Assembly (NCBI GenBank): GCA_022113835.1
Contig: JAILWY010000027.1
Span: 2,234,501 to 2,298,500, forward strand
DNA: 64,000 bases
Origin: Atopsyche davidsoni
Lineage: Eukaryota > Arthropoda > Insecta > Trichoptera > Hydrobiosidae
Direction: 5' to 3'
In this document: piece by piece, positions 50,601 to 62,473 of the stretch
Position numbering within the stretch: position 1 is the first letter of the stretch
How the letters are laid out: the number at the start of each line of letters is the position of its first letter
Made by a program: the position numbers and the translations under genes
Notes under the pieces: model-generated
Told to the model about the DNA's origin: nothing
Database searches by the model: none
What the model saw: only the letters and a program-made list of their open reading frames with translations

Positions 50601-51635
50601 ATATTCAACGAGCCCAATAATAACCTTTCTTACATAAATATCAACAATAGTTTACAGAATCACCCCTTGAAAATAAGGGAGTTTCCTCTACCCGTTTACC
50701 TTCATTATTCATTGTCTAAATATGTTTTTCTATAAATACAAAATTTGCTTGAAATAATACACTTTAATAATTTTTTATAATTATATTGTGATTCAAATTT
50801 GCACTAGTATTTTGATGATATCAATGTAAGTCATTGTCTACCAAATTACATCAGCTGGTAACTTTTTAGATAAAAAACAACATTAAAGAGATTATTATGT
50901 CCTTTTAAATAACCCTCAGGAATTGGTTGTATTATATTTTATATTACTATTAAAAATACTTTTGTGATTTTTCAGTATCTTATATAATCAGTATATATCG
51001 CAAAAGTATTTTTATTTAGAATATTAAAGTTGAATTCCACCAAGTACTCAAAAGTATTGAATACTGAATATTTTTTTAAATATTCACTTCAATGTGTAAT
51101 TATCCTTATTCTATTACAAAAATCAAGTATTTTTTTACATATAATGCGTGTTTTATAATAAAAATTTGCAAATTTCAACTGTCTCCATGGCAACTCCTCA
51201 TGAGCTTTCATTTTATAAAGGCGTTCTAATAAGTATTTAATTCTTCATATATCGCCTTTGACATACAACCCCTTGCTGCTGTCTACACCCTAAATGAATT
51301 ATTTCGAGATCCCTTTTGCTCAACCCTGCTAATTTTATACCACGTTTACTCTGATACTAAATTATACACTTAAATAAACTGTTTATAGCGAAGTAAGCAT
51401 TGTAAAATATACATTAATCCTTGAAATAACAAAATAATTTTCAAATTGTCAAACTATTAAATTTATTTACAATAGTTTCATGCCTTTAATAGTGACTTTA
51501 TGTGAGAATTATAAAGTGTAAACAGCTTGCTTCATACAATATTTATCAGAAAATACCTTTTTTATTGGCAATTAATATAAAAAATGTTATCAACACTAAT
51601 TTTTTCTTTTTTGTACACTGAAAAATTATGAGAAA
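47610..51635. other. AT-rich DNA without recognised genes
   Basis: An AT dinucleotide run lies at 48752-48775. A stretch at 48190-48480 is less AT-rich and holds a near-palindrome around aaaggacctctggtgaagga, but no coding. 49.5-51.2 kb is extremely AT-rich and featureless. Confidence 0.4.
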
Positions 51636-51639
51636 TACA

Positions 51640-52530
51640 AAAAATGGTTTTTACAAAGTATCGTCCCTCGCTATTTACACGTGTTTTCCATTTCTCTGGT
51701 AATACATTGGACGCCTTTTTGGACCGAAACAATCCAACCAATTTTCCACTTTTTCGAAATTGGCCAAGTGTAGCCCAGTCAAGCCATGCACGGAAGGGGC
51801 CATAATCGGAAGGGGCCAGGTCTGGTGATTACGACAGGTGCAATAGCAGATCCCATATCGGAGTTTTGATGGTGTCCTTAGAACCTCATAGTACACGGTT
51901 CCTTTTTGGTTCAACCGAACGCAGAAGATTGTCTTCTTTCCGAAACGATTTGGCCGTGTCGTCAATGATGATAATGATGATGCTTCGCCAGATGAAAGCC
52001 ACATTTTTTGCATTTGGGATTCTCGAAATATAGTAGAATCTCGATAATTTAAGCCTCGTTAAGTGGTAATCATCAGTTAGACGAAAAAAATTGCCATTCC
52101 CCTCTGCTGAACCCCTAAATACGCGGTATATCGAATAATTTAGACTTTATAACTCAAACAAAATGTGATTTCCCTGCGAGGTATTGATAGTACAAATTTA
52201 TACTCTATAACTCGAATTTTTGAGTTATAGAAAAATATACTTAGCATTTGTGCCTTACCAAATTAAATCTTTTGTATCTCGAAATTCTTGTTAAGTCGAA
52301 AACTCACTAACTCGAAATTTTTAGCATTTTCCTTGAAATTCGATTTATCAAAAACCCTATATATATCCATTCCTTATCGCCAGTAATAATTCAATTCAAT
52401 TCTTTATTTCATGCCGCAAAAGCAAAATTTCGGAAGCAGTTCTTTGACTTTCCATCTGTCTTTCAGTCAACTCACGCGGCACCCATTTTCCTTCCTTTTG
52501 ATTTTTCCCCATGGCATGTAAACGTTTGGA
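51640..52530 (-). pseudogene. Mariner (DD34D) transposase relic, split by a MITE
   Basis: On the - strand, from 52530 downward, the frame reads the mariner block MGKNQKEGKWVPRELTERQM, then ITGDKEWI with the first catalytic Asp intact (consensus GDEKWI). The gene is then interrupted at 52372-52031 by a MITE and resumes as FENPKCKK. After a frameshift it continues SSGEAS and TRPNRFGKKTIFCVRLNQKG. The second and most of the third catalytic segments are deleted: it jumps to the C-terminal part (FEKVENWLD, then PEKWKTRVNSEGRYF in another frame). The N-terminus and terminal repeats are not found. Dead element. Confidence 0.85.
52031..52372. mobile_element. pogo-like MITE nested in the mariner relic
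   Basis: Left end tagtagaatctcgataattt; right end, read on the - strand, tatagggtttttgataaatc. Such ends plus TA-rich junctions fit pogo-type MITEs (TA target). The interior has tandem-like ataactcgaattt / tcgaaattctt / ctcgaaattt motifs and no coding. It interrupts the mariner frame between WIY and FENPK, so it is younger than the mariner insertion. Confidence 0.65.
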
Positions 52531-52676
52531 AATATATGACTCATATATAAATATTTTCTTTAAAAACTTTGAATTGTAACATTTTTTCTTTTGCTTTTAA
52601 AGAGCAAGTTGGAATTATTTTTTTATCCCATAGAAGAAGGATATAATCTGCCTTTATATTATTATTTTAAGAGGGC

Positions 52677-52835
52677 TCATTCCCAGACGCGCACGTCTCC
52701 CAGATCCATCTTCTCGTCTCTGATGTTCTTTATTTTCAGAGTCTGTGACGGCTTCTCCAAGTATTGTCTCTCGGGCTCGAGACGCTTCCAGAACAATCTA
52801 TTCTGGAGACAAGTCCACGTCGACTTCGCTGAGTG
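52677..52835 (-). CDS. Candidate 3'-terminal coding exon, unknown protein
   Basis: On the - strand a frame of 52 codons runs from a possible acceptor (cccttag, AG at 52836-52837) to TGA at 52677-52679. It reads KSTWTCLQNRLFWKRLEPER, then SQTLKIKNIRDEKMDLGDVR and WE. Codons and residues look coding and contrast with the AT-rich surroundings. The + strand is also open here (a frame ending QVHVDFAEC, after a good acceptor ttattttcag at 52738), so strand is not certain; the - frame has the more natural composition across the AT-rich part. I recognise no family. Confidence 0.33.
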   Translation of the reverse strand, partial: HSAKSTWTCLQNRLFWKRLEPERQYLEKPSQTLKIKNIRDEKMDLGDVRVWE

Positions 52836-52839
52836 CTAA

Positions 52840-53410
52840 GGGCCTAATATAAATTGGAGCGATCCGAATGCATTCGCGGCTGTGAGATCTCTGTCTATTT
52901 TAATTTAAGTGGCAATAATAGATTATCTCTTTGAAACGCATACGTCTCAGAAGTAAAAAATCACTTTTTGTATCACTGATTTTTTTTTTTTTAGGTATTT
53001 GATCATCAATCCACGCAAGCAAGCGTGCTCACTACAAAACTGCGAGGCAGACATATCAGTTCGCAGTTCTTTAAATATAAAAAAAAAAAAAAAACAATGT
53101 CAGTATAAATGACCTTAATATAAAAGAAAACAACATGTTTTTCAAAAGAATACAAAGCTCAGCAAAATCTTCCAAATTTACTGGAACAAGCACATTCTTA
53201 ATGATGTTTAATTTTAATTCGCCTGTGTTTTTTATACATGTTTATTTTCATTTCTCTGAGCGCGAATTTAAAAGGAAAATATATTAGCATATAAGCTCCT
53301 TAGTAATATTTTTTCAGGTATTTTTGTTATGCAAGAGAGAGGAAATACGCCAAAGATTAAAAAAATGTAGAAAAATCATATTTACCTCAGACTTACTGCT
53401 TTCAAGCAAA
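52840..53410. other. AT-rich DNA without recognised genes
   Basis: A strong acceptor-like run of T followed by ag lies at 52981-52995, and a short stem (cacgc / gcgtg) follows near 53012, but I see no exon. Confidence 0.3.
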
Positions 53411-53411
53411 A

Positions 53412-53690
53412 AGTCATGATTTAACTTGTTCAATAAGGAGTATTTATCTGATCTGTTTTCGAGTACGGGTAAATATGATTTAACTTATTTAATATTGAAT
53501 AAACATCTAACTTGTAAACAATTACGGAGTAATATGATTTAACTTATTCAATTTGGGGTATATATCAAACAGTACGGTTAAATATGACTTTGTTTTATCG
53601 ATTTGGAGTGTTTACCTTACCTGTGTATAGGAAATGATGAATATCATTTAATATTTAACAATTTGAAAAAATATCATGATACTTAAACAG
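53412..53690. repeat. Degenerate tandem repeat, period about 55 bp
   Basis: Four to five diverged units begin with atgatttaactt-like sequence at about 53416, 53475, 53534, 53585 and 53642, each continuing through a ttcaatttggagtattta-like middle to an acgg or ctgt block. Divergence suggests an old array. Confidence 0.6.
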
Positions 53691-53699
53691 TCGTGTAGA

Positions 53700-54800
53700 A
53701 TAATACAATATATATTTTGTGAAGCATTTTTATGAAGCTTCCTATTCAATAGTGCGTGCTTTCTCAATAAATCACAGCATGTTAATAAATTCTGCATACA
53801 TCAAATATTATAAAAAAAGCAATTTTTAAGTAAATGAAAGCATGTATTTTTTCATCTGATAAACCGATAAAAACGTCTATTAAAATGTTTATACGCAACA
53901 GAGCGCATTTCGGCGGGTACCTGCTTCTTTATAGTTGCGAAGTCGCATTATAAAAAGCATTCTCGCGAAGGTGTGAGCGAGAGCATAAATGACAGTTTAT
54001 TGTTATTGCCGAGCGATAAAGACCTTTATTGTGCCGAGGAACTTCTGTGGGCGCAAGTAATGGCCGGCAGATATGATACATAAACGTGGGCTGAATTCAA
54101 ATATGCATATTACTTTCTTTGCCTTTCAAAAATAATATTAAATTATTTATAAGTGAAACCCAACAGACGAGTGCAAATCGCTGCAATCTGAAACAAATAG
54201 ACTGCTTACTCTTTATGCAGTTATGTGCTAAAGTCGCCTATACATGTTGCTATACAACCGAATGGTTAGCAGCCAAAAGCATTCTCTTTGAAACTGCAAC
54301 ACAAAAAAATATACAAAACATGAAAACGCTTTTGGGTTATTACTTTTAAGGTGTCTGTTGTGTTGGGCTGAATGTAGGCTGCTTAAAGCAACTCAAGTTT
54401 AACTGCATTTAATAATTAATTAACATAGCAGCTGTAGAATAAAATAAACGTTTCATTCGTTTAATTTGCTTTAGCGATCTATTTATTACTACCACACCAA
54501 CATTTCGCATACTATAAAAAAAAACATTTTTTAATAATAAAATATTTTTTTACAGGTAAGAAAAAGACGTTGGAATCAAACCAGTGCATTAACGACTCGT
54601 GGTAAAAAATATATTTATTTTACTAAATATTCAAACAATTTTTACTACGTTCACTACGTTTTAATTTTTTTAAGATATCTAATATTGAAAAAATAAGTAT
54701 TTGCCAGACATCAGACATCTCGTGCAAAGCTTAAAACAAACAAAAAAATGCTTATAATTGTTTTTAATTAAATCTATCAATACCATAAATAATATGCAGC
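53700..54800. other. AT-rich DNA without recognised genes
   Basis: No gene recognised. The dispersed motif (cgcctatacatgttgc with acaaccga) is at about 54234-54262. Just after it, ccaaaagcatt (54272) faces cgcttttggg (54328), giving a weak inverted pair. Confidence 0.35.
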
Positions 54801-54808
54801 ATCACTCC

Positions 54809-54905
54809 AGCAGGGGCCCACCTAGGAGGGCCCCTGCTGGGACTCGAACCCCATGGCTCGCACATGGGGGGCTCTCCGTCTACCTACCACGCGCTTTGTT
54901 CATAG
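54809..54905 (-). mobile_element. tRNA-like element ending in a GC-rich palindrome
   Basis: On the - strand the stretch has a perfect B box, ggttcgagtcc (54850-54840), and an A-box-like tggtaggtagacgg near 54890. It is followed by a 30-base near-palindrome centred on cctagg (54809-54838, two mismatched positions). This is a different family from the SINEs at 9-41 kb. The cloverleaf does not close: the middle can instead fold as a ccccatg / catgggg stem. A tRNA pseudogene or SINE head. Confidence 0.5.
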
Positions 54906-54909
54906 AACT

Positions 54910-57900
54910 TACCATAGGCCAAGCAAACAATCAACAACCAAACATTCCGCAAAAAAATTCTATGAAAACACTCTTTTTTCTGTTAAAACACCCACACACA
55001 CTCACCAACACACATACATACATATATAAATATATATTTAAATACGAGTAAGCCTGCTTTTCAAAATCTTCGCAATTCGAGTATATTAAACCTGTCATCC
55101 TTCCGTTAAAGAAGAGCTGATGCAGAATACGTGAATTGATTCCCGATACTTCTTTAGCGGCCATAAAATTAATATTCACCGTCTAAATAACCCAAGGACA
55201 TCAATCAAAATTAGATAATAAATTCCTGAACACCGTCCTTGCAAGGCAGCCTGACAGCATTCAATAACCGCAATGGAAAATTCCATCCGATCCTCGTTTC
55301 AATCACCTTTGATTTATGGTCCCTAAGTATTGGCGTCCCCATTGAATGGTCCAGGGGATATCAGAGAAGCGCTTGCACCTGACGCTGCCACGCACTTGCG
55401 TGTGGATCAGTCAGCTAATTGCTGTCAGGTGTTGGATGACAGAATAATCGATCAACCAAATAAAAATACTATCATTGCTTATCTTGGTTCATATAAAGGT
55501 CTTTGTAGTAGATCACAAGCGAAAAAATATTTAGCAGTTTTTGGTAGACTTTATTTTTCCCTGAGCCTGCAGATAATTTATAAATAGAAAAATGCTTTTA
55601 CTCTACATAAAGTACTAGTGAGTTTTAAATTAATACCTTCTAGAAAATATTGCCATGAAGCGGCTGGGAAACATTCTGGTCCACAACTGCAATTGAAATA
55701 CATTAACAAACTAATTTTAGCACAGTTAACCTTCTCGTTTGAGCATAAATAAAAGTGGGGTGTGACAAGACTAAACAACGGTTTATTTATACCTGGTGTA
55801 GCTATTAATAATTAATTAATAAGTAAGGGGTGAACTGTCACAGTAAACTATCAGACATGAACACTACCCCGTAAGATTTTCAGATGCCAGGTTGCTGGTC
55901 TCTTGTGGCAGGTTCTTGGTCTTTTTGGCACGGCCTAATGGTCCATTAGGGAGATCGCTGAGTATGACGTTAGCTGTACAGCTGGACATCTTATTACCTG
56001 ATATTCTTGTCGGCAGGTACAACGCTGGTTTAAGCCGGAGGGCAATATTGTAATTGGTTTTTATTTCTAAGGGGCCCGCAACTCTTAATGGCTTCATTTA
56101 ATCAAAGTTCAAACGAAATACTAAATTTATTTATTTATTTCAAAAACAAAATCTGATATTTCAGTCCCAGTGGTGGGGTATAATCAGGAATTTAAAATAT
56201 ATCTAAAAAAAAAAAATTAAAAGTCTAGTACTATGACAAACACGTAAGAAGGCTGAAAAACTCCAAAAAAATCTTGTATGTCTAGTGATTTAATTAATTT
56301 GAATATTAAATGGGATCGCTGGCCGGCGGTGCAGCACACCTGGCGCATACCTGGACTCACCTGAAGAGGCGCGCGATAAATCACTTAACCTCGAGGCGCG
56401 GCGGGGAACAAAACCATTTATACTTCATTTAAACCCCAACCCGGCCGTATAGAGATGTCACTTCCAACAGGTGGGCGAGGGCTCATTTGTGCAATACGAT
56501 TTCGAATATTGTATGTATTCCTACTTATTAATAACCTTCTACCTACCCGCCTTAAAAATTATTTATATATTTTTGAAAAAGCGCTTAATTTATCATTTAT
56601 CTCGGCATACGCAACATACGTCATACCAAAATTAATTCATGCATAAATGACGCATATGAAACGCAAATGCATAAACACATAAACAATGATGAAAATTGTA
56701 TAAAAATACATTTCTTTGTAATTGTGTTTATAAATATAAAAAAAATATTATTAAGATTGAACAACAAAGAAAACTGTTTTATAACACATATATCAGTGGA
56801 AGTTGAAAACATAGCATATCAATTTCAAACTCCACCAATTGTATACAATGAATCCCGTTTAAGTGCTTGAAGTATTAAAAATTGATAAAATGCGTATATT
56901 AAAATATATTTTAATTAAAAGACCGCACGCCCCTGAAAGATAGGTTTTTCAAAATAATAAGGTTTTGCTGTTAATAATTTTTAATAAAACACTCCACCTT
57001 TATACTCCGATAGGTCCAATCAATTGCCGCACACGATGAGACTACTCTGTACAAAGCCTTAATCTGAGATCAGTTAAAAAAAAACCTCTAAAAAGTTTAA
57101 TAAAGTTATATTAAAAAGTAAAAAAAATGCGAAGATAATAAATAATAATGGAACGCGGAGATTCCTTAATACCAGGGATGTATACAAAGTAAATGGATGT
57201 CCATTAATATTTTTTTTTGTTTGAAATAGCTTACTGTTGTTTAAAAGATAATAATATTGACTTTTGAAAGACAAAATGACTTGCTTTGCGAGCTTTATCC
57301 ATTTCACTAAAAGTTTTTTTTTTATGTATATTATGCGATCGTATGGTAAAAGAATTTGTCCCACAACATATTTTTGTAATCGCCTATCGATTTTTTTAAT
57401 AATATTCATACAGTAGATTCAGATTAGAACATCATAATAATAATATCGAGTTAATAATCTAACATTGCTGAAATAACAAACTTGACTTTTAAAGCTTTCA
57501 TGAATTATAAACTAAGCGTAAGTTATCGCTTGTGAAAATTATTCAAAATTCAGCGGAGTTCATAATTCAATTATCATTAAACAATATTTAACTCTATCTT
57601 TATTCAATTACCAATCTGCTCTTTGCCATTATACATGCATGTTCAATATTTGATACCTCTAACGAAATAAGCCGAAAATCCCGGAAACTTTGACAACCCT
57701 CGCCGTCAACCCTGCAAGTTTAAATTTGATTAAATTTACTAATCGTTTTTGGGTACGAGGTACCCCAGACAATGATCTTGTATTAACAGTGGATCAGCCC
57801 GTATTACATGGATCGCAGCGACCAGAGATTAATCGCGGGATTTAGATCAAACGACAGTGGGGTAATGTGCCTGAAGTGGTGTAATGTGTGTTGTCGGCGT

Positions 57901-58200
57901 ACAACCTTCCCCGGCCAGGTAGAAACTAAGCCCATATTCAATTAAAACTTTTTAAGTACTTTCTTACGCAATGAGTCTAATCTTACCTTTTATAACTTGT
58001 TTACTTCGTTAACTAATTGAAACTTGGAATTTGTAAAATAAACGTAATTATATTAAATATGTACAAACATTATTCATTAATGACTTGTTAAAATTCCGAA
58101 TTCATTATATAACGTTATATCGTCTTCGCGTTATTTTAAAGGTCAGAAACATTTCCTAGGAATTTTATACATAAAACAAATATTTTTTTTATGATTGAGT
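54910..58200. other. Mixed DNA, no recognised gene
   Basis: GC-richer islands at about 55320-55450, 55880-56090, 56310-56470 and 57690-57930. Two frames have better than usual composition: + strand 55330-55587 (85 codons, no ATG at its start) and - strand 55864-56097 (77 codons from an ATG, ending SNLASENLTG). Neither shows a motif I know, and each could be chance. The rest is AT-rich. Confidence 0.3.
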
Positions 58201-58209
58201 AACCATCAT

Positions 58210-58635
58210 TATCGATCATTAAACGGTTTATTATAAAAAATTGGTACAATATATTCTATTCAAAGTATTGTCCATCGCTAGCCATTATTTTTTCCCATCT
58301 TTCGGGCAAATTATGGATTCCATCCCAAAAGAGCTGTTCGTCTTTTGAAGCCATGAAAGAATCAAGCCAATTTTTGATACCCTGTTCAGAAGTGAAGCGT
58401 ATTCCAGGAAGGGCATTCTGCATCGATTGAAACAAGTGGTAGTCGGAAGGGGCAAGGTCTGGGCTATAAGGCGAGTGAGGCAGAACTTCCCATCCACTGT
58501 TTTCCAAATACGTTTTAACCGATTTAGCAACATGTGGCCGAGCATTTTCATGATGGAAAATTACAGACTCGTGCCTGGTCGCATATTCTGGCCGTTTTTC
58601 TGCCAATGCTCGCTTCAAACGCATCAATTGTTATC
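58210..58635 (-). pseudogene. Truncated mariner transposase (C-terminal third)
   Basis: A 123-codon - strand frame (58256-58627) covers the C-terminal part of a DD34D mariner transposase: LKRALAEKRPEYATRHESVI, then HENARPHVA, PYSPDLAPSDYHLF, and ERWEKIMASDGQYFE at the normal end. In the HDNARPH motif the catalytic Asp is Glu; the third Asp (APSD) follows with the normal 34-residue spacing. The N-terminal two thirds and the 5' end are missing, so it is a 5'-truncated dead copy. About 45 bases of 3' flank (aacggtttattata) may be the remains of the terminal repeat. Confidence 0.9.
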
Positions 58636-58639
58636 ATTT

Positions 58640-61600
58640 CAAATTTCAAGTAATTAAGAGAAAAATTCTACTTAATTACCTGTATTATAAAAATTTACGC
58701 TCTTGATTAATTTCTTTGCAACAAACAGGCCAAGATACAATTTAGTAAAAATCGCGTTAAATATTTTGCATTACACGAGACCTTACAGTAGTAACAAAAA
58801 GATAAACGTCCTTTTGCAAGTCTCATTTATCATTTCACCTCTTCTTCCAGCGATCAGGGCGGAGTTTCCATTTTATTCTCTTCATTAAAGAAATTTCAGG
58901 GCCGGCGATGCTCTGGGATGGATTTCTTTGCAACAAATGGACAGCTTTTCCGACGATTCATCACAAAGGTGGCTGAAAGGAATTCGATTGTCGCTTCTCT
59001 GGTAGGATTTCAGTCTTTGTGAGAGCAAACGTCAAAGAATATAAATTACATCGCTATTAAAAATGAATATAAACATCGAGGGATCGCTTACAAATAACCT
59101 TTGCCAGTATTTAGGGGATGTTCAGAAAATAATTACATAATAATCATCAGTCATTAAATATATATATATTTCTACTTTTTGTTTATTGACAATAATCTCC
59201 AAGAGCACACGTATTTCGTAAATAATATTTTTTTTAATAGAAATTTTGTCTATGCATTATAATCTATTAAAATGCCTACTTTAAAATGGCTCACTTTTTC
59301 TCAAACCAATCAAATACCCAAACTGTTTGATGTTCAATGTACAATAGTTTTATACAGATTTTCCGATTAATCATGGCATTAAGCTTAATTAATTAATTTA
59401 GATTAATGAAAAGCCTTATTTTTGATTTACTACTGAATACTTGTTAATATATGTCTATTTTTAATTAGAAACAATTGCAACTCCAATAAAATCACCTAAT
59501 AGATTATATTTTTAAAAAAACTTCCTGATGTCTTTATTGTACATCGATGAATAAAAATATTTTTTTTAGTAAATATTCATTAGTATTAACTGAACATCCA
59601 TGTTTAATCCTTATAAATAGATATATATTTTGAATTCAGTGATTTTTCACAATGGTGACAGAATCTGTCATTGTCAAATATATTTTCAGATTTAAATATG
59701 AAACTTTACAAATGTTTTGTGATTTATGTGCTTAAGAAATGAGAGGAATGTAAAATTTTACAAGTAATGAAAGCTCAATAAATTTTCGGTAATGTCTTCT
59801 TTTATAATAAAATGAACATGCAAATTTTTTTTAAAGACATTAATGCTATTAGGCTTAAGATAATCATCTCGTAGAACATATTTATGCATAAGATAATATT
59901 TGTATTAAAAGCTATTCACTTGACTACCGAAATTTTTAACTTTGTAATAATTTTTTTTTACAACACAAAGAATTTTCTTGTTTTAATTTAGTTAATTTTT
60001 ATTTATTAAATGACTACAATTCAATATATCCACCGACGCCACTGACTCTCTTCAATATCTACGTTGGTGCACTTCCCTGAAACCCAGTGTATATAGCCTC
60101 AGGGCCTGCGGTCTTGGTGCTGATATATTGCGTGCGGTTTACCAGCGCGGCTTACTGTAAACTGCACCTTTTAGGGTGGCGGCGGATGCTGCCAATAGCG
60201 TCTCGTGACGGAAATATAAATATTTATTACAACACAAATATTTTACATACTTTTGAATATTAAAGAAACATTTTCTCTAAGCTGAGGTATTGGTAAAAAA
60301 AATTATTTCTCATTCTTGATTCAAATTTTTTTTTTACTGTAAAAACATTGACTGTTATTTTTATTGGTATTTTTTGTGATGTTGGTTTGTTTTGGTAACA
60401 ACAAAGACAAACGATAGAAACTGGGCCTCGTCTATCAATGACGCCATCTAATTCGAAAGTAAGCAATGCATAAACACATTCATAGCAACTGTTTTTTATA
60501 AATCATTGAATATATTTTGAATTACTTGTAAAAACTGACTTTGTTTGAAGAATTACTAAAAGTCTCTATGATATAATGTAAATGAAATTTCTATGATCAA
60601 TAGCACGGCTTAATTTTAAAAACGTATTATTAATATTAACCAGAGTTAAGGGTAGCTTGAACGCATTTCAGAAACAATCCCTTATTATACCCTTGTTTCA
60701 TTTTGAATGCATCTCTCCTCTCTTGGCATATATTAGGTGCGGTTTACCACGCTGCCTTATACTAAACAGTACTCCGTATATCCGTTCACTCATAGTCTAA
60801 AGGGACATGGATATTAATATTTGTTGATACCTACCTGTGTCTATTCTTACTATACAGGTTGATTCCAACTTAGCTACAAACTTTCATTGCTTAAAGTACC
60901 ACATAATTTTAAAGTTATCATTTATTTAAGAAATCCCCAAAGCTTTACTGATGAACATTTCTTAACACTATATGCATTAATTAGTATAAATATTCTGCTC
61001 TATGCGTTCTTGTGTGAATGAATATTTATTGATTCATGATATATCTATAATACATTTTTAGATAGTCTACCTTTGGATTACTTTCAGAACCTTGTGTGCA
61101 TGATCTAAAATGATCAAAAGCCTACATCCAGTTCGCAAACCGGATGTTGTAGCGTCACGTACAAAGGGCAATGTAATGAAATGGCATCGACTGACCCGCT
61201 TTGTCTTATTTACCAGTTCGATTTGTATGGAGGGGAGAACGGGGCGAGGGAGACTAAATGAGATTTCATGTTGACGATTCAGCCTCAAGGCCGACTGACC
61301 CGCCAGGACCTTTTCTAAAGCAATTAATGCGTAAAAGCTCTCAAAAATCCTAACGCACTCCTCTTTTTATCGGCTGATAGTCCGTGTCCGAATACGTCTC
61401 AATTAGATTAGTCGGCCCTTTAAGCGATCGGCAACTTTTTTTAGTTATTCATTGCATTTTTTTTTATTTCAAATGAATTATTTTCTGACAATGTGTTATT
61501 TTAAAATATTGAATCATAATGAAACTTCCTATTAAGTAAGCTTTCCTTCGTTAAAATAAAATGTTACAAAGACAAAGAATATAATATTTTAAGTTTTAGA
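58640..61600. other. AT-rich DNA without recognised genes
   Basis: A TA run is near 59157. Two spots share gtgcggtttacca (60132 and 60738) followed by similar tta..taaac blocks, a weak dispersed repeat. GC-richer islands at about 60010-60220 and 61070-61440 have no recognised coding. Confidence 0.4.
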
Positions 61601-61611
61601 TCATAGGCTCC

Positions 61612-62059
61612 CAAACTATTTTATCCCGTCGACCCCTTATCGAGTTTTCCTGTTTTTCGTAGACCCCTGTCTGGCTAATATTTAATTTTCATAACATTCG
61701 TCAACTTCAAACATATTTTTGACATATGATATACAGGGTGCGCCATATTTTATGTCGGTATGTAAACATTGAATATCTTTGACATTTATCAGCCGATTGA
61801 CTTGAGTAAACATGTTTTTAAACAATAACCTAGTAATTTTTTTACACTGAAACAACGCGCCGAAATAGTGACGCTGTACATTGAAAATAGTCGTTCAGTT
61901 GTGTTAACTCAACAGTGGCAAACATGGCCAATGGGATCCACTCTTGTAGACCCCCATTTACAGTTAGTGGACCCCCAATTTAATTTTTCGCTGTCATCAA
62001 ACCCTTGCAGGGCAGAATCGACCCCTGGGGGTCGATATTGACCACTTTGGGAACCTATA
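61612..62059. mobile_element. hAT-type element, 448 bp, with an inserted Tc1/mariner-type fragment
   Basis: Ends cataggctcccaaact and (right end reversed) tataggttcccaaagt form inverted repeats. Flanks ttttagat (61604-61611) and ctttagct (62060-62067) agree at 6 of 8 bases, the hAT duplication length. Repeated gacccc / ggggtc motifs fill both sides. The middle, 61732-61935, has a different origin. Confidence 0.65.
61732..61935 (+). pseudogene. 5' fragment of a Tc1/mariner-type transposon
   Basis: Begins after TA with tacagggtgcgccatatttt, a terminal-repeat-like end. About 100 bases later a frame reads LKQRAEIVTLYIENSRSVVL and TQQWQ, matching the start of the helix-turn-helix region typical of arthropod Tc1/mariner-superfamily transposases (pattern E-x-x-LY-x-x-N-RSVV-x-TQR). 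It breaks off near 61930; the catalytic domain and 3' end are absent. Confidence 0.55.
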
Positions 62060-62067
62060 CTTTAGCT

Positions 62068-62471
62068 AAACTGTGGTAAAATCATGTTCATAATTTATAC
62101 TGCCATTACAAATGTATTTGATTTAATATCATTTTTAAACTGATGTTTATAATTTTTTCAAATAAAATGCTGACTTTTTAAAATTAGTGAAAATAGTATT
62201 AAATTATTTTTTTATAGAGAAATTCGAATTTTTCAGTTAACCTATTGAAATATCACGTTTAAGACACATTACAGCAATCCATTGTGTAGCCTTACGGGCT
62301 TAGCGGACGTCGTCACTTGGCGATCGCTGATTACAGAGCCGTATCAGGGGGCGTTATTTATTGGTGCCCCGGGGCCCGGCGCCCCCGGCTGTCTCCTCGC
62401 AGGGCGCATCCCCTACCTGGGCTAGCCCTAGCAAGGGACCATCGCCAGCTTTGATAAAACTCAAATATATA
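62068..62471. other. Unassigned DNA with a GC-rich island
   Basis: 62280-62440 is strongly GC-rich (gccccggggcccggcgcccc) between AT-rich flanks and a mariner. No frame or element recognised. Confidence 0.3.
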
Positions 62472-62473
62472 TA

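Noticed and set aside
55330..55587. 85-codon + strand frame
   Set aside because: Good composition in its first half, but it starts at TTG after a stop, drifts into AT-driven residues, and matches nothing I know.
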